Of a stretch of DNA of 64,000 nucleotides, positions 1 to 10,584 are shown in pieces; within the stretch, counting starts at the first letter, position 1, and every line of letters begins with the position of its first letter. This DNA comes from Pseudomonas koreensis. Its GTDB lineage: Bacteria > Pseudomonadota > Gammaproteobacteria > Pseudomonadales > Pseudomonadaceae. The translations under genes were made by a program, and so were the position numbers. The notes beneath the pieces are model-generated. The model did no database searches, was not told the origin of the DNA, and saw only the letters and a list, made by a program, of their open reading frames with translations. The stretch spans positions 992,001-1,056,000 of the forward strand of contig NZ_JAAQYM010000001.1 in NCBI RefSeq assembly GCF_012986595.1. Direction: 5' to 3'.

Positions 1-999
1 GCCGACTTCGATGTTCAGCGGACGTACGGTACGGGTGTCGCGGCCGTCGATACGTGGCTTGCCGTTAACGATGTTTTCGCGAACGGTGCGGTATTCGATT
101 TCGCCGAAAGCAGCTTTGACGTCGGCAGCCGATGGCTGGCCTTCTTCGCCGGACAGCTTGGCAACGACCTGGTCTTTCAGCTCGCCCAGACGTGCGTAGC
201 GGTCAGCCTTGACGGTGATGGTGTAAGCCTGGGAGATCGCTTCGCCGAACTCGGCACGGATCGCGCCCAGCAGTTCGGTGGCTTCTGGAGCAGGCGCCCA
301 GGTCCAGGTTGGCTTGGCAGCTTCAGCGGCCAGTTCTTTAACGGCGTTGATCACCACCTGGAACTCGTCGTGAGCAAACAGTACCGCGCCCAGCATCTGG
401 TCTTCGGTCAGCTCTTTGGCTTCCGATTCAACCATCAGTACGGCGTCCGAAGTACCGGCAACGACCATGTCCAGGCTCGAAGCAGCTTGCTGCTCGTAAG
501 TCGGGTTCAGCAGGTAGCCGGTGCTTTCGTGGAAAGCCACGCGAGCGGCGCCGATCGGGCCGTCGAACGGAATGCCGGAGATGGCCAGGGCAGCCGAGGT
601 ACCGATCATCGCAGCGATGTCCGGATCGGTCTTCTTGCTGGTGGAAACAACGGTGCAGACAACCTGCACTTCGTTCATGAAGCCTTCTGGGAACAGCGGA
701 CGGATCGGACGGTCGATCAGTCGGGAAGTCAGGGTTTCTTTCTCGGAAGGACGGCCTTCGCGCTTGAAGAAACCGCCAGGGATCTTACCGGCAGCGTAAG
801 TCTTTTCCTGGTAGTGAACGGACAGAGGGAAGAAGCCCTTGCCTGGATCGGCTTGCTTGGCACCGACTACGGTCACCAATACGCTGACGTCGTCGTCAAC
901 GGTGACCAATACTGCGCCGGAGGCCTGACGGGCGATACGGCCAGTCTCGAGGGTAACGGTCGACTGACCGAACTGGAATTTTTTGATTACCGGGTTCAC
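1..999 (-). CDS. pnp: Polynucleotide phosphorylase, N-terminal part (cut by left edge)
   Basis: Phosphorolytic 3'-5' exoribonuclease that acts in mRNA turnover with the degradosome. Only the first 333 codons are present. Visible are the first RNase PH core (about residues 1-140, with [12 protein letters not shown] and [15 protein letters not shown]), the helical linker domain (about 150-300) and the first residues of the second RNase PH core ([12 protein letters not shown], about 315). The start is a GTG at 997-999, giving [12 protein letters not shown], with GGTAGGA just upstream. It is the last gene of the rimP-nusA-infB-rbfA-truB-rpsO-pnp order, 193 nt after rpsO. The catalytic second core and the KH/S1 domains lie outside the window. 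Confidence 0.97.
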   Translation of the reverse strand, partial: MNPVIKKFQFGQSTVTLETGRIARQASGAVLVTVDDDVSVLVTVVGAKQADPGKGFFPLSVHYQEKTYAAGKIPGGFFKREGRPSEKETLTSRLIDRPIRPLFPEGFMNEVQVVCTVVSTSKKTDPDIAAMIGTSAALAISGIPFDGPIGAARVAFHESTGYLLNPTYEQQAASSLDMVVAGTSDAVLMVESEAKELTEDQMLGAVLFAHDEFQVVINAVKELAAEAAKPTWTWAPAPEATELLGAIRAEFGEAISQAYTITVKADRYARLGELKDQVVAKLSGEEGQPSAADVKAAFGEIEYRTVRENIVNGKPRIDGRDTRTVRPLNIEVG

Positions 1000-1116
1000 G
1001 GTGTCCTACCTTCTTTGTGGCTCTTGGGGGAACTGGTTTCTTGCGAAATTCTTGGGCAATGTCGGGAATCGGCCCGCTGACTGTCCGGGTAAAACGGTAG
1101 TGCAGATAAAACTTGA

Positions 1117-1153
1117 GGCTGGGAGCCTGCCAGCCACCAGCGGAAAACCGCTG
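1117..1153 (-). promoter_or_regulatory. Paired hairpins in the rpsO-pnp intergenic leader
   Basis: Two perfect stems lie between rpsO and pnp: CAGCGG/CCGCTG around a TTTT loop (1138-1153) and GGCTGG/CCAGCC (1117-1135). Neither has a T tract, so they are not typical terminators. In E. coli the pnp leader is cut by RNase III and used for PNPase autoregulation; the same role here is inference from position. Confidence 0.45.
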
Positions 1154-1192
1154 ATGCCTGACAGACAACCAACCTCATAGCGCAATCGCTGA

Positions 1193-1462
1193 TTAGCGAC
1201 GCAGACCCAGGCGGCCGATCAGAGCGCTGTAACGGCTCAGATCTTTGCCTTTCAGGTAGTCCAGCAGCTTACGACGCTGGTTTACCATGCGGATCAGACC
1301 ACGACGGGAGTGGTGGTCTTTACCGTTGGCCTTGAAGTGACCTTGCAGTTTGTTGATGTTGGCGGTCAGCAGTGCAACTTGCACTTCTGGCGAACCAGTA
1401 TCACCAACAGCTTGCTGGTAGTCGGCAACGATTTGAGCTTTTTCTTGAACGTCGAGAGCCAT
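1193..1462 (-). CDS. rpsO: 30S ribosomal protein S15
   Basis: Primary 16S rRNA-binding protein of the small-subunit platform. At 89 residues it has the usual bacterial length, starts [16 protein letters not shown] and contains the family signature [22 protein letters not shown] in its second half. The ATG at 1460-1462 is preceded by AAAAGGAT at normal spacing. It lies between truB and pnp as in other gammaproteobacteria, with a structured leader upstream that may be a target for S15 autoregulation. Confidence 0.98.
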   Translation of the reverse strand: MALDVQEKAQIVADYQQAVGDTGSPEVQVALLTANINKLQGHFKANGKDHHSRRGLIRMVNQRRKLLDYLKGKDLSRYSALIGRLGLRR

Positions 1463-1481
1463 GAGGCAATCCTTTTATCAG

Positions 1482-1527
1482 GAAACTGTTTCAAAAACAG
1501 TTTCAACAGGCCAGGGACAAATCCCTG
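1482..1527 (-). promoter_or_regulatory. rpsO leader with two hairpins
   Basis: Reading toward rpsO, a CAGGGA/TCCCTG hairpin (1512-1527) is followed by a perfect 9-bp GAAACTGTT/AACAGTTTC hairpin (1482-1504) that ends about 10 nt before the Shine-Dalgarno AAAAGGAT. This fits a translational operator. S15 represses its own translation through leader structure in several bacteria; the pseudomonad mechanism cannot be told from sequence alone. Confidence 0.45.
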
Positions 1528-1577
1528 TATCTATAAATGAGTAGTGACCGTGCCTGTTAACAGCCACACTCGTTCGG

Positions 1578-2495
1578 TCATTCTGACCGAATCAGTCGAC
1601 GTGGCGCGATGCGCCCGTCTTCGCTCACTTCACCGATACCGATGAAGCGACCATTGTGATCCTGTACCCGTACCATGCCGAACTTCGGAGCATCCGGGGC
1701 ACGTACCGGCTGGCCGTTGAGCCAGTAGAACGCGCTCGCTTCGGAGAAGTGCAGCAGCGGCCAATCCTGCAGGCCGCTGTCCGATGGCATCAGGAAGCGG
1801 TCGACCGCTTCGTTGCCGCCTTCGGCATGTACCGCTTCCAGCTCTTCGAGGGTGACGGTCTGCGCCAGGGTGAAAGGCCCGGCCTGGGTACGACGCAGTT
1901 CTGCGACGTACGCACCACAACCGAGCTGCTCACCGATATCCTCCACCAGGGTGCGAATATAGGTGCCCTTGCTGCAATCCACCGCAAGACGCGCAGTATC
2001 GCCTTCGAAGGCCAGCAATTCCAAGCGCGCAATAGTAACAGAACGCGGTTCGCGCTCCACTACTTCGCCTGCACGAGCCAGCTTGTACAGCGGCTGCCCG
2101 TCACGCTTGAGTGCCGAGTACATCGGCGGTATCTGACTGATTTGACCGCGAAATTTCGGCAGGACCGCTTCGACATCGGCGCGACCAACGGTCACCGCGC
2201 GCTCCTGCAAAACCTCACCCTCGGCATCGGCCGTGGTGGTGGTCTTGCCCAGTTGCGCCAGGGTTTCATAACCCTTGTCGGAATCGAGCAGGTATTGCGA
2301 AAACTTGGTTGCCTCGCCAAAGCACAACGGCAAGACACCGGTGGCCAACGGGTCGAGGCTGCCGGTGTGACCGGCCTTCTCGGCGTTGAGCAACCAGCGA
2401 ACCTTCTGCAACGCGGCGTTGGAGGTGAACCCCAACGGCTTGTCGAGCAGGATGATACCGCTGACGTTACGACGGATACGTTTGACCTGAGCCAC
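1578..2495 (-). CDS. truB: tRNA pseudouridine(55) synthase TruB
   Basis: Isomerises U55 in the T-loop of tRNAs. Starting at the GTG at 2493-2495, the protein has 305 residues and begins [20 protein letters not shown]. The catalytic aspartate is in [15 protein letters not shown] (Asp48, same number as the E. coli enzyme). The C-terminal PUA-like part ends near [12 protein letters not shown]. This start was chosen over one further upstream because AAGGAG, which also holds the end of rbfA (ACCAAGGAGTAA), sits 6-7 nt before the GTG, so the two genes are translationally coupled. The longer reading would overlap rbfA by 68 nt. Confidence 0.96.
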   Translation of the reverse strand: MAQVKRIRRNVSGIILLDKPLGFTSNAALQKVRWLLNAEKAGHTGSLDPLATGVLPLCFGEATKFSQYLLDSDKGYETLAQLGKTTTTADAEGEVLQERAVTVGRADVEAVLPKFRGQISQIPPMYSALKRDGQPLYKLARAGEVVEREPRSVTIARLELLAFEGDTARLAVDCSKGTYIRTLVEDIGEQLGCGAYVAELRRTQAGPFTLAQTVTLEELEAVHAEGGNEAVDRFLMPSDSGLQDWPLLHFSEASAFYWLNGQPVRAPDAPKFGMVRVQDHNGRFIGIGEVSEDGRIAPRRLIRSE

Positions 2496-2499
2496 CGAA

Positions 2500-2901
2500 T
2501 TACTCCTTGGTGTCTTCAGGTTCAGCGGTGGCCAGGTGCTGATTGTCTTCAGCCACGGCACGCTCAATCAGGGCCGACAGGTGCGCACCACGCACGACGC
2601 TTTCGTCGTAGTGGAAGTGCAACTGCGGCACGCTGCGCAGCTTCATTTCACGGGCCAACTGCATGCGCAGGAAACCTGCAGCAGCGTTGAGCACCTTGAT
2701 GCTTTGCGCGATGTCTTCGGCGTTGTCCTGCCCCATCACGGTGATGAAGATCTTCGCGTGACCGACGTCACGGCTGACTTCCACAGCGGTAATGGTGACC
2801 AGGCCAACACGTGGGTCTTTGACTTCACGACGGATCAGCTGGGCCAGCTCACGCTGCATCTGATCGCCGATACGTTGGGTACGGCTGTATTCTTTTGCCA
2901 T
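2500..2901 (-). CDS. rbfA: Ribosome-binding factor A
   Basis: Small KH-fold factor needed for 16S rRNA 5'-end maturation and cold adaptation. At 133 residues, starting [20 protein letters not shown], it has the typical RbfA pattern ([20 protein letters not shown]) and ends in an acidic tail (EPEDTKE). It follows infB after a 159-nt gap that carries a strong hairpin and runs into truB, whose start uses a Shine-Dalgarno inside the last rbfA codons. Confidence 0.97.
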   Translation of the reverse strand: MAKEYSRTQRIGDQMQRELAQLIRREVKDPRVGLVTITAVEVSRDVGHAKIFITVMGQDNAEDIAQSIKVLNAAAGFLRMQLAREMKLRSVPQLHFHYDESVVRGAHLSALIERAVAEDNQHLATAEPEDTKE

Positions 2902-2955
2902 GATTTGTTACCTGTTACTGCCCTGCGGTGAAACCCGCAAGGTCTGAAAGCGGCA

Positions 2956-2989
2956 AACGCCCGGCCTGACAAATGCCAGACCGGGCGTT
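2956..2989 (-). other. Hairpin between infB and rbfA
   Basis: A 9-bp stem AACGCCCGG/CCGGGCGTT lies in the infB-rbfA gap, extended by an inner CTG/CAG pairing. Downstream on the minus strand is GTTTGCCGC, not a clean T tract, so this is more likely a processing or partial attenuation site than a full terminator. Confidence 0.5.
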
Positions 2990-3060
2990 GCGTTTAGAGT
3001 CCGGGTGATGCGCCGCACAGTTGAGTGCGGCCGGCCATCACGGCTCCTGAAGTGCGCGAG

Positions 3061-5583
3061 TTAGAGGCTGCGAGCAACCTGAACCTTCTCGAAGACTTCG
3101 ATCTTGTCGCCGACTTTGACGTCGTTGTAGCTCTTCACGCCGATACCGCATTCCATGCCGGCACGTACTTCGGAAGCGTCATCCTTGAAGCGGCGCAGGG
3201 ATTCCAGCTCGCCTTCGAAGATAACGATGTCTTCACGCAGTACACGGATCGGACGGTTACGGTAGACAACACCTTCGATCACCATGCAACCGGCGATCGC
3301 GCCAAACTTCGGCGAACGGAACACGTCGCGCACTTCGGCCACGCCCAGGATGTTCTCGCGAACATCGCTGCCAAGCATGCCGGTCAGGGCTTTCTTGACG
3401 TCTTCGATGATGTCGTAGATCACGTTGTAGTAACGCATGTCCAGACCTTCCTGCTCGACGATCTTCCGTGCGCCAGCATCGGCACGCACGTTGAAGCCGA
3501 ACAGTACAGCGTTGGAAGCCAGTGCCAGGTTGGCGTCGGATTCGGTGATACCACCGACACCGCCACCGACCACGCGCACTTGCACTTCGTCGTTGCCCAG
3601 GCCGTTCAGAGCGCCCTGCAAAGCTTCCAGCGAACCACGGACGTCGGATTTGAGGACGATGTTGAGCGTCTTCTTCTCTTCCTGACCCATGTTTTCGAAG
3701 ATGTTTTCCAGCTTGCCGGCGTGAGCGCGAGCCAGTTTGACTTCGCGGAACTTGCCCTGACGGAACAGAGCCACTTCACGGGCTTTCTTCTCGTCGGCAA
3801 CCACGCTCATCTCGTCACCAGCGTCCGGCGTACCATCCAGACCCAGGATCTCGACCGGAATGGCCGGACCTGCTTCCTTGATCGGCTTGCCGTTCTCGTC
3901 GAGCATGGCGCGCACGCGGCCGTAGTTCGAGCCGACCAGCACCATGTCGCCTTGACGCAGCGTACCGTCCTGAACCAGAACAGTTGCTACCGGGCCACGG
4001 CCCTTGTCCAGACGCGATTCGACGACAACACCACGGCCAGGAGCCGATGGAGTGGCAGTCAGTTCGAGCACTTCGGCCTGCAGCAGAACGGCTTCGAGCA
4101 GTTCGTCAACACCGGTACCCATTTTCGCCGAGACCGGTACGAATGGAGTGTCGCCGCCCCACTCTTCGGAAGTCACGCCGTGAACCGACAGTTCGCTGCG
4201 AATGCGATCGAGGTCGGCACCCGGCTTGTCGATCTTGTTCACTGCAACCACCAGAGGAACGCCAGCCGCCTGAGCGTGCTGAACAGCCTCGATGGTTTGT
4301 GGCATCACGCCGTCGTCCGCCGCTACCACCAGGATCACGATGTCGGTCGCCTTGGCACCACGGGCACGCATTGCGGTAAACGCAGCGTGACCAGGGGTGT
4401 CGAGGAACGTCACCATGCCGCGGTCAGTTTCAACGTGGTATGCGCCGATGTGCTGGGTAATGCCGCCGGCTTCGCCTGCAGCTACCTTGGCACGACGGAT
4501 GTAGTCGAGCAGGGAAGTCTTACCGTGGTCAACGTGGCCCATTACGGTCACGACTGGTGCACGGGAAACTGCCTCACCTTCAAACTTCAGGGACTCGGCC
4601 AGGGAATCTTCCAGGGCGGTGTCGCTGACCAGGGTCACTTTGTGGCCCAGCTCTTCGGCAACCAGTTGAGCAGTTTCCTGATCGAGTACCTGGTTGATGG
4701 TCGCTGGGGTGCCCAGTTTGAACATGAACTTGATGATTTCAGCAGCCTTGACCGACATCTGCTGGGCGAGATCGCCCACAGTGATGGTCTCGCCGATCTT
4801 CACTTCACGCACGACAGGACCGGTAGGGTTCTGGAAACCGTGAGCGTTGCGCTTCTTCAGCTTGGCCTTGCCGCGACCACCACGACGGAAGCCATCGCTT
4901 TCTTCGTCGGTAGTGCGTGGCGCCACACGTGGAGCCGGCGCTTTTTCTTTGACCGATGCGCGATGCGGAGCGTTTTTGCGCTCGCCATCGCCACCACCGC
5001 CGCGACGATTGTTGTCGTCGGCACGTGGTTTGTCCGGACGGCGCTGTTCGTCACGCTTGCGAGCGTCGGCAGCTGGCGCAGCGGCAACAACCGGCGCAGC
5101 TTCGCGCACAGGTTCGGCCACTGGAGCAGGTGCAGCAACAGCTTCGGCAGTTGCACTCGGCGCTGCAGCAGGCTGATTACGCGCTTGTTCTTCAGCGCGC
5201 TGCTTGGCTTCTTCTTCAGCCTTCTTGCGGGCAGCATTTTCTACTGCGCGACGCTCTTCCAGTTCACGCTGGCGCTCGGCTTCGATTTCTTCCGCGCTAC
5301 GCTGTACGAAAACTTTCTTCTTGCGAACTTCTACGCTGATGCTCTTGCTACCAGCCACACGCAGGGTGCTGGTGGTTTTACGCTGCAGCGTGATCTTGCG
5401 TGGTTCTTCCACTTTCGCCTTGTGGCTGCTTTTCAAGTGAGTCAGCAGGGATTGCTTCTCACTGTCAGTCACATGTTCTTCGGCGGCGGTGTGCGGCAGA
5501 CCTGCCTCACGCATCTGCTGCAACAGGCGCTCTACCGGTGTTTTGACCTCATCGGCCAGTTGTTTCACCGTGACTTGCGTCAT
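3061..5583 (-). CDS. infB: Translation initiation factor IF-2
   Basis: GTPase that places initiator fMet-tRNA on the 30S subunit and promotes subunit joining. The 840 residues begin with an IF2 N-terminal domain ([20 protein letters not shown]), then a long charged Ala/Glu/Arg-rich linker (about 90-300), the G domain from about residue 345 ([25 protein letters not shown]), and the beta-barrel and fMet-tRNA-binding C-terminal domains ([18 protein letters not shown]). It follows nusA by 27 nt. Internal starts that give shorter IF-2 isoforms are known in enterics; none was assigned here. Confidence 0.98.
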   Translation of the reverse strand: MTQVTVKQLADEVKTPVERLLQQMREAGLPHTAAEEHVTDSEKQSLLTHLKSSHKAKVEEPRKITLQRKTTSTLRVAGSKSISVEVRKKKVFVQRSAEEIEAERQRELEERRAVENAARKKAEEEAKQRAEEQARNQPAAAPSATAEAVAAPAPVAEPVREAAPVVAAAPAADARKRDEQRRPDKPRADDNNRRGGGGDGERKNAPHRASVKEKAPAPRVAPRTTDEESDGFRRGGRGKAKLKKRNAHGFQNPTGPVVREVKIGETITVGDLAQQMSVKAAEIIKFMFKLGTPATINQVLDQETAQLVAEELGHKVTLVSDTALEDSLAESLKFEGEAVSRAPVVTVMGHVDHGKTSLLDYIRRAKVAAGEAGGITQHIGAYHVETDRGMVTFLDTPGHAAFTAMRARGAKATDIVILVVAADDGVMPQTIEAVQHAQAAGVPLVVAVNKIDKPGADLDRIRSELSVHGVTSEEWGGDTPFVPVSAKMGTGVDELLEAVLLQAEVLELTATPSAPGRGVVVESRLDKGRGPVATVLVQDGTLRQGDMVLVGSNYGRVRAMLDENGKPIKEAGPAIPVEILGLDGTPDAGDEMSVVADEKKAREVALFRQGKFREVKLARAHAGKLENIFENMGQEEKKTLNIVLKSDVRGSLEALQGALNGLGNDEVQVRVVGGGVGGITESDANLALASNAVLFGFNVRADAGARKIVEQEGLDMRYYNVIYDIIEDVKKALTGMLGSDVRENILGVAEVRDVFRSPKFGAIAGCMVIEGVVYRNRPIRVLREDIVIFEGELESLRRFKDDASEVRAGMECGIGVKSYNDVKVGDKIEVFEKVQVARSL

Positions 5584-5610
5584 GCACTTCTCTCCTCAGG
5601 CCGCGCCTAA

Positions 5611-7092
5611 TTACTCGAACCAGTGGGCTCGGGCGGCCATGATCAACTTGCCGGCACGATCATCGTCAATGCCGTCGATGTCGAGCAGATCGTCAATAGA
5701 CTGCTCGGCCAGGTCTTCGCGGGTAATTACGCCGCGCACCGCCAGTTCCATCGCCAAATCCTTGTCCATACCCTCAAGCGAGAGCAGGTCTTCGGCCGGA
5801 TGGGCGTCTGCCAGCTTTTCCTCAGTAGCGATGGCTTTGGTCAACAAACGATCCTTGGCACGAGCGCGAAGCTCGTTGACGATGTCTTCGTCAAAGCCGT
5901 CGATGTTGAGCATTTCTTCCAACGGTACGTAGGCAATCTCTTCCAGGCTGGTGAAGCCTTCATCAACCAGAACCTGAGCCAGTTCTTCGTCGACTTCCAG
6001 CTCGTCGATGAAGTTGCGCAGGATGTCGCCGGTTTCTGCTTGTTGCTTAGCCTGGATGTCCGATTCGGTCATCACGTTCAGGGTCCAGCCAGTCAATTGG
6101 CTAGCCAGACGCACGTTCTGACCACCGCGACCGATGGCCTGAGCAAGATTGTCTGCGCCAACGGCGATGTCCATGGCATGGGCATCTTCGTCAACGATAA
6201 TGGCCGCCACTTCTGCCGGCGACATGGCATTGATTACGAACTGCGCCGGGTTATCGTCCCACAGGACGATATCGACACGCTCGCCACCCAACTCGCCCGA
6301 CACGGCCTGGACGCGCGAACCGCGCATACCAATGCACGCGCCCTGCGGGTCGATGCGTTTGTCCTTGGAGCGGACAGCGATCTTGGCACGCGAACCCGGA
6401 TCACGGGATGCGGCCATGACTTCGATCAGGCCTTCAGCGATTTCCGGCACTTCGATACGGAACAGCTCGATCAGCATTTCCGGCGCGGTACGCGACAGGA
6501 TCAACTGCGGGCCGCGGTTCTCGGTGCGGATTTCCTTGAGCAGTGCACGCAGACGCACACCGACACGGAAGGTTTCGCGAGAAATGATGTCTTCACGAGC
6601 CAGCAACGCCTCGGCGTTGTTGCCCAGATCGACGATCACGTTGTCGCGGGTCACCTTTTTCACGGTGCCGGAGATGATTTCTCCCAGGCGCTCGCGATAG
6701 GCGTCGACCACTTGAGCGCGCTCGGCTTCACGCACTTTCTGCACAATGACTTGCTTGGCAGTCTGTGCGGCAATGCGGCCGAACTCGATGGATTCGATTT
6801 TTTCTTCGACGACGTCGCCGACCTTGGCGCCAGGATGCGTTTCGGCAACCTTGCTTGGCCAGGTTTCGATCGCCGGATCATCGAGGTCATTCTCTTCGAC
6901 GACCGTCCAGCGACGGAAAGTTTCGTAGGAACCGGTGTGGCGGTTGATTTCCACACGCAGGTCAACTTCGTCTTCAAAACGCTTCTTGGTAGCAGTGGCC
7001 AGGGCCAGCTCCAGCGCTTCAAAAATTACGCTTGCCGGTACGCCCTTTTCATTGGATACCGACTCAACAACCAGCAGTACTTCTTTGCTCAT
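5611..7092 (-). CDS. nusA: Transcription termination/antitermination factor NusA
   Basis: RNA polymerase-associated factor that modulates pausing, termination and antitermination. With the ATG at 7090-7092 the protein has 493 residues and begins [17 protein letters not shown]. Order of domains: N-terminal RNAP-binding domain (1-130), S1 (about 135-200), two KH domains (about 230-345, with the [10 protein letters not shown] loop and [15 protein letters not shown]) and two acidic repeats at the C-terminus ([22 protein letters not shown]). This start is preceded by AGGCGAGGCG; an upstream in-frame codon would add seven residues that NusA proteins lack. Confidence 0.97.
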   Translation of the reverse strand: MSKEVLLVVESVSNEKGVPASVIFEALELALATATKKRFEDEVDLRVEINRHTGSYETFRRWTVVEENDLDDPAIETWPSKVAETHPGAKVGDVVEEKIESIEFGRIAAQTAKQVIVQKVREAERAQVVDAYRERLGEIISGTVKKVTRDNVIVDLGNNAEALLAREDIISRETFRVGVRLRALLKEIRTENRGPQLILSRTAPEMLIELFRIEVPEIAEGLIEVMAASRDPGSRAKIAVRSKDKRIDPQGACIGMRGSRVQAVSGELGGERVDIVLWDDNPAQFVINAMSPAEVAAIIVDEDAHAMDIAVGADNLAQAIGRGGQNVRLASQLTGWTLNVMTESDIQAKQQAETGDILRNFIDELEVDEELAQVLVDEGFTSLEEIAYVPLEEMLNIDGFDEDIVNELRARAKDRLLTKAIATEEKLADAHPAEDLLSLEGMDKDLAMELAVRGVITREDLAEQSIDDLLDIDGIDDDRAGKLIMAARAHWFE

Positions 7093-7139
7093 CGTACGCC
7101 TCGCCTTTCGCAAGCCATTGGATCCGCGGGATCCGCGTC

Positions 7140-7598
7140 TCAGTCAAAACTGGGAATAATGTTGGCCTTGTCGATCATGTCGATCGGCAACAGGAACTCA
7201 TGGTCGTCTACCTGCACCACGACGTCCTGCTCTTCTACACCGCGCAGAAGGCCCTGAAAGTTGCGCCGACCTTCAAAAGGCGAGCGCAGCTTGATCTTTA
7301 CTTGTTCACCGGCAAATCTTGCAAACTGCTCAAGAGTGAACAGCGGGCGTTCCATGCCAGGCGAGGAAACTTCAAGCGTGTATTCAACGGAGATCGGATC
7401 TTCAACATCCAGCACACCGCTGATCTGACGGCTGACGATGGCGCAATCGTCCACCAGTACGCCGCCTTCTTTATCGATATAAACGCGCAACATTGAGTGG
7501 CGACCTTGAGCCGAAAACTCAATACCCCAGCATTCATAGCCTAGGGCCACGACCACCGGGGCCAACAAGGCCTGCAACTCTTCTAGCTTGCTCGACAC
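7140..7598 (-). CDS. rimP: Ribosome maturation factor RimP
   Basis: 30S assembly factor. From the GTG at 7596-7598 the protein has 152 residues, [20 protein letters not shown]..., the usual length in pseudomonads, with the conserved [19 protein letters not shown] and SSPGMERPL segments and an Sm-like C-terminal domain. GAGGGGG lies at normal distance before this GTG. A longer upstream reading would run into the terminator hairpin at 7636-7661 and is rejected. First gene of the operon with nusA, 47 nt upstream of it. Confidence 0.95.
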   Translation of the reverse strand: MSSKLEELQALLAPVVVALGYECWGIEFSAQGRHSMLRVYIDKEGGVLVDDCAIVSRQISGVLDVEDPISVEYTLEVSSPGMERPLFTLEQFARFAGEQVKIKLRSPFEGRRNFQGLLRGVEEQDVVVQVDDHEFLLPIDMIDKANIIPSFD

Positions 7599-7635
7599 CT
7601 GAACCCCCTCGTGCATGTATGTGCATGCTATGCAA

Positions 7636-7661
7636 AATAAAAAAATGGGCGAAACGCCCAT
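7636..7661 (-). terminator. Rho-independent terminator between tRNA-fMet and rimP
   Basis: On the minus strand ATGGGCG-TTT-CGCCCAT is followed directly by TTTTTTTATTTT. It is the second full terminator after the tRNA-fMet gene and lies only 38 nt before the rimP start, so it separates tRNA transcription from the nusA operon or serves as an attenuator in its leader. A third, T-less hairpin (ACGCCG/CGGCGT, 7669-7688) lies between the two. Confidence 0.85.
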
Positions 7662-7705
7662 CCTTGAAACGCCGTCGAACAGCGGCGTAGAAAGTGTCCA
7701 GCTAA

Positions 7706-7728
7706 CAAAAAGCCCCTTAAAAGGGGCT
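7706..7728 (-). terminator. Rho-independent terminator of tRNA-fMet
   Basis: On the minus strand AGCCCCTT-TT-AAGGGGCT is followed by TTTTTG, starting 9 nt beyond the CCA end of the initiator tRNA. Confidence 0.9.
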
Positions 7729-7736
7729 CCTTAAAC

Positions 7737-7813
<77 letters not shown>

Positions 7814-7873
7814 ACAAAGCTGGGGCGGAAGTATACGACCGATCCCTTATAGGGTCAATGTAACCTTCCACCT

Positions 7874-7898
7874 GCAAGAAAGCCCGCAACAGCGGGCT
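7874..7898 (-). terminator. Terminator-like hairpin after tRNA-Leu
   Basis: On the minus strand AGCCCGC-TGTT-GCGGGCT is followed by TTCTTGC. The T tract is short and interrupted, so read-through into tRNA-fMet is plausible. Confidence 0.65.
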
Positions 7899-7910
7899 CT
7901 CCTGACTAAT

Positions 7911-7996
7911 TGGTACCGAGAAGGGGACTCGAACCCCTACACCCTATGGGCACAACCACCTCAAGGTTGCGTGTCTACCAATTCCACCACCTCGGC
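7911..7996 (-). tRNA. leuU: tRNA-Leu (GAG)
   Basis: An 86-nt class II tRNA with a long variable arm and encoded CCA. The acceptor stem pairs GCCGAGG with CTCGGTA-type ends and the anticodon loop reads CTTGAGG with anticodon GAG. It lies 22 nt after secG, the same position as leuU in E. coli. Confidence 0.96.
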
Positions 7997-8018
7997 AAAA
8001 CTACGTTTGAAACCCTTC

Positions 8019-8405
8019 TTACTTCTGCTCTTGAGCTGGAGGCACGTCAGTCGCTGGAGTAGCCGACTTTTGCTCTTGAAGCACCGGGACATCATCAGAA
8101 GCCGGTTGTTGCTGCTTAGGTACTTCCAACACTGCTGGATCTGGCAAACCTGCTTGAGTCAGCTGATGAGCTTTCTCTTTAGCAAAGTAACCTAACCCCA
8201 AGCTGGTTATGAAGAAACCGGCGGCAAGTATAGCAGTAAACTTACTAAGAAAGGTAGAGGAACCTTGGCTTCCGAACACAGTATTTGAAGCACCTGCTCC
8301 GAAAGACGCGCCAGCGTCCGCACCTTTACCCTGCTGCAGCAAAACCAGAGCAACTACGCCCAATGCACCCAGCAGATGAAAAACGACTACGACTGTTTCC
8401 AGCAT
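8019..8405 (-). CDS. secG: Preprotein translocase subunit SecG
   Basis: Accessory membrane subunit of the SecYEG translocon. From the ATG at 8403-8405 the protein has 128 residues, beginning [20 protein letters not shown]. Two membrane segments (about 4-22 and 54-74) flank the SecG signature [17 protein letters not shown]; a Gln/Pro/Ala-rich tail follows. The start lies 4 nt after the tpiA stop, which excludes the longer reading into tpiA and indicates coupling. tRNA-Leu follows. Confidence 0.95.
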   Translation of the reverse strand: MLETVVVVFHLLGALGVVALVLLQQGKGADAGASFGAGASNTVFGSQGSSTFLSKFTAILAAGFFITSLGLGYFAKEKAHQLTQAGLPDPAVLEVPKQQQPASDDVPVLQEQKSATPATDVPPAQEQK

Positions 8406-8409
8406 TTTT

Positions 8410-9165
8410 TCAGTTTCCCGCGGCGCGACAAATCGCACCGAACTCATCTGCATTCAGGGAAGCTCCACCAATGAGCCCCCCATCAATATCCGGCATGCCG
8501 AACAGTTCGACCGCATTGGCCGCCTTCACGCTGCCGCCGTATAGAAGCCGCACACCTCGTGCGACTTCAGAATTCTCTGCCGCCAACTGCTCGCGAATGG
8601 CTTTATGCACATCCTGAGCCTGTTGCGGCGTTGCAGTCAGTCCGGTGCCAATGGCCCAGACAGGCTCGTAAGCAATGACTGCCTTGGCAAAGGCACCTAC
8701 ACCCAGCTCCTCGATGATGCTGCCCAGCTGACGCCCGACAACCTCAAGAGTTTTTCCGGCTTCGCGCTGCTCGAGGGTCTCCCCCACACACAACACCGGA
8801 ATCAAGCCACATGCCTGTGCCGCTGCGAACTTGCGATTCAGCATCCCGTCTCGCTCACCCATTATCTGGCGGCGTTCGGAGTGCCCAACAAGTACCAGGG
8901 AACACCCTGCATCCACCAACTGACTCGGCGCAATCTCACCGGTCAATGCACCTTGCATGGATTCCACCGCAGAATTCTGCGCGCCGACCGAAATCGACTT
9001 GCCTTTCAAACCATCAATCACTTGATTGATATGCAAGCAAGGCGGGAATACCGCGACATCAACACCGCTAGGCAAGGCCAGATGACGAAGGCCGTTGATC
9101 AGCTCAGCGACGCTGGCGCGGGTACCGTGCATCTTCCAGTTACCAGCTACCATAGGGCGACGCAT
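8410..9165 (-). CDS. tpiA: Triose-phosphate isomerase
   Basis: Interconverts dihydroxyacetone phosphate and glyceraldehyde 3-phosphate. The 251-residue TIM barrel has Lys11 in GNWKMHGT, the catalytic His in VLVGHSERR, the catalytic Glu in [11 protein letters not shown] and the phosphate-binding LLYGGSV. It sits between glmM (65 nt upstream) and secG, an arrangement of pseudomonads not seen in the E. coli version of this cluster. Confidence 0.98.
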   Translation of the reverse strand: MRRPMVAGNWKMHGTRASVAELINGLRHLALPSGVDVAVFPPCLHINQVIDGLKGKSISVGAQNSAVESMQGALTGEIAPSQLVDAGCSLVLVGHSERRQIMGERDGMLNRKFAAAQACGLIPVLCVGETLEQREAGKTLEVVGRQLGSIIEELGVGAFAKAVIAYEPVWAIGTGLTATPQQAQDVHKAIREQLAAENSEVARGVRLLYGGSVKAANAVELFGMPDIDGGLIGGASLNADEFGAICRAAGN

Positions 9166-9230
9166 GCTGTACCTCGTCGGTCAAAGTGGGCGCAGATGTT
9201 ACCCAACACAATCATGGCTGGCAAGCCGAA

Positions 9231-10568
9231 TCAGGCAGAAACTTCACTTACCAGTTTTGCCAGTTCTTCGGCATAGCTGCGAACCTGAGTTTCGTCCTCG
9301 CCTTCGACCATTACACGTACCAGCGGCTCTGTGCCGGACTTGCGCAGAAGCACCCGGCCACGACCTGCCATTGCCTGGGTTACGCGCGCACTGGCTTCCT
9401 TGACAGCTGGATGCTCAAGCGGGTTTTCGCCGCCACCGAAACGCACGTTGATCAGCACCTGAGGACACTTGCGCAGCGCCTGACGTGTTTGCGCCAGCCC
9501 TTCGTTACGCGCCCTCAACGCCATCAGCACCTGCAACGCAGCGATGATCGCATCACCGGTGGTGGTGTGATTGAAGCAAACGATGTGCCCCGAATTCTCA
9601 CCACCCACCAGCCAATTTCGCTCAAGCAGTTCCGCAATCACATAGCGATCGCCCACATTGGCGCGAATGAATGGAATCGAAAGCTCGGCAAGTGCCAGCT
9701 CAAGCCCCAGGTTACTCATCAGCGTACCGACGACACCGCCCTGCAGTTTTCCACGCTCATGCAGATCCCGCGCAATGATGAACAGCAACTCGTCACCATC
9801 GACGATGGTACCGGTGTGATCGACCATCAGCACCCGATCACCATCACCATCAAAGGCGATACCCAGATCAGCATGCTCGGCCAGAACAGCAGCCTGCAGC
9901 TGACCCATATGGGTCGAACCGCAGTTGTCATTGATATTCAGGCCATTGGGCTGGGCCGACAGCACAACCACTTCTGCGCCCAACTCGCGGAAGACACTCG
10001 GAGCCACCTTGTAGGTTGCACCGTGCGCGCAGTCGATGACGATCTTCAGGCCAGAAAAACTGGTACCGGTCGGCACACTGCTTTTGCAGAATTCGATGTA
10101 GCGGCCAGACGCGTCATTGATGCGCGACACTTTGCCGATCTTGCTCGACTCCACAACGGTCATCGGGGTGTCGAGCAACTCTTCGATCATCAGTTCCAGC
10201 TCATCAGGCAACTTGGTGCCTTGGCCGGAGAAAAACTTGATACCGTTATCGTCGTGCGGATTGTGCGAAGCGCTGATCACGATCCCGGCTTCGGCCTGGA
10301 AGGTACGCGACAGATAGGCAATGGCCGGCGTTGGCATCGGGCCGAGAAGCATGACGTCGGCACCCGCCGAAGTCAGACCAGCCTCGAGCGCGGACTCAAA
10401 CATGTAGCCAGAGATCCGCGTGTCCTTGCCGACCAGCACTTTGCAGGCGCCCATTTTGCGAAACGCCATCCCCGCCGCCCAGCCGAGCTTGAGCATAAAG
10501 TCAGGGGTAATCGGGTATTCACCGACACGACCACGAATGCCGTCAGTACCAAAGTATTTCTTGCTCAT
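9231..10568 (-). CDS. glmM: Phosphoglucosamine mutase
   Basis: Converts glucosamine 6-phosphate to glucosamine 1-phosphate for UDP-GlcNAc and so for peptidoglycan and LPS. The 445 residues show the phosphoserine loop [13 protein letters not shown] (Ser101), the metal loop DGDGDR, the sugar loop GGENSGHI and the phosphate-binding loop [11 protein letters not shown]. It follows folP by 16 nt, as in E. coli. Confidence 0.98.
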   Translation of the reverse strand: MSKKYFGTDGIRGRVGEYPITPDFMLKLGWAAGMAFRKMGACKVLVGKDTRISGYMFESALEAGLTSAGADVMLLGPMPTPAIAYLSRTFQAEAGIVISASHNPHDDNGIKFFSGQGTKLPDELELMIEELLDTPMTVVESSKIGKVSRINDASGRYIEFCKSSVPTGTSFSGLKIVIDCAHGATYKVAPSVFRELGAEVVVLSAQPNGLNINDNCGSTHMGQLQAAVLAEHADLGIAFDGDGDRVLMVDHTGTIVDGDELLFIIARDLHERGKLQGGVVGTLMSNLGLELALAELSIPFIRANVGDRYVIAELLERNWLVGGENSGHIVCFNHTTTGDAIIAALQVLMALRARNEGLAQTRQALRKCPQVLINVRFGGGENPLEHPAVKEASARVTQAMAGRGRVLLRKSGTEPLVRVMVEGEDETQVRSYAEELAKLVSEVSA

Positions 10569-10584
10569 AAGTGCTCCATCATTC

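Noticed and set aside
3025..5610. An 861-codon open frame opposite infB
   Set aside because: Antisense shadow of infB with no recognisable domain.
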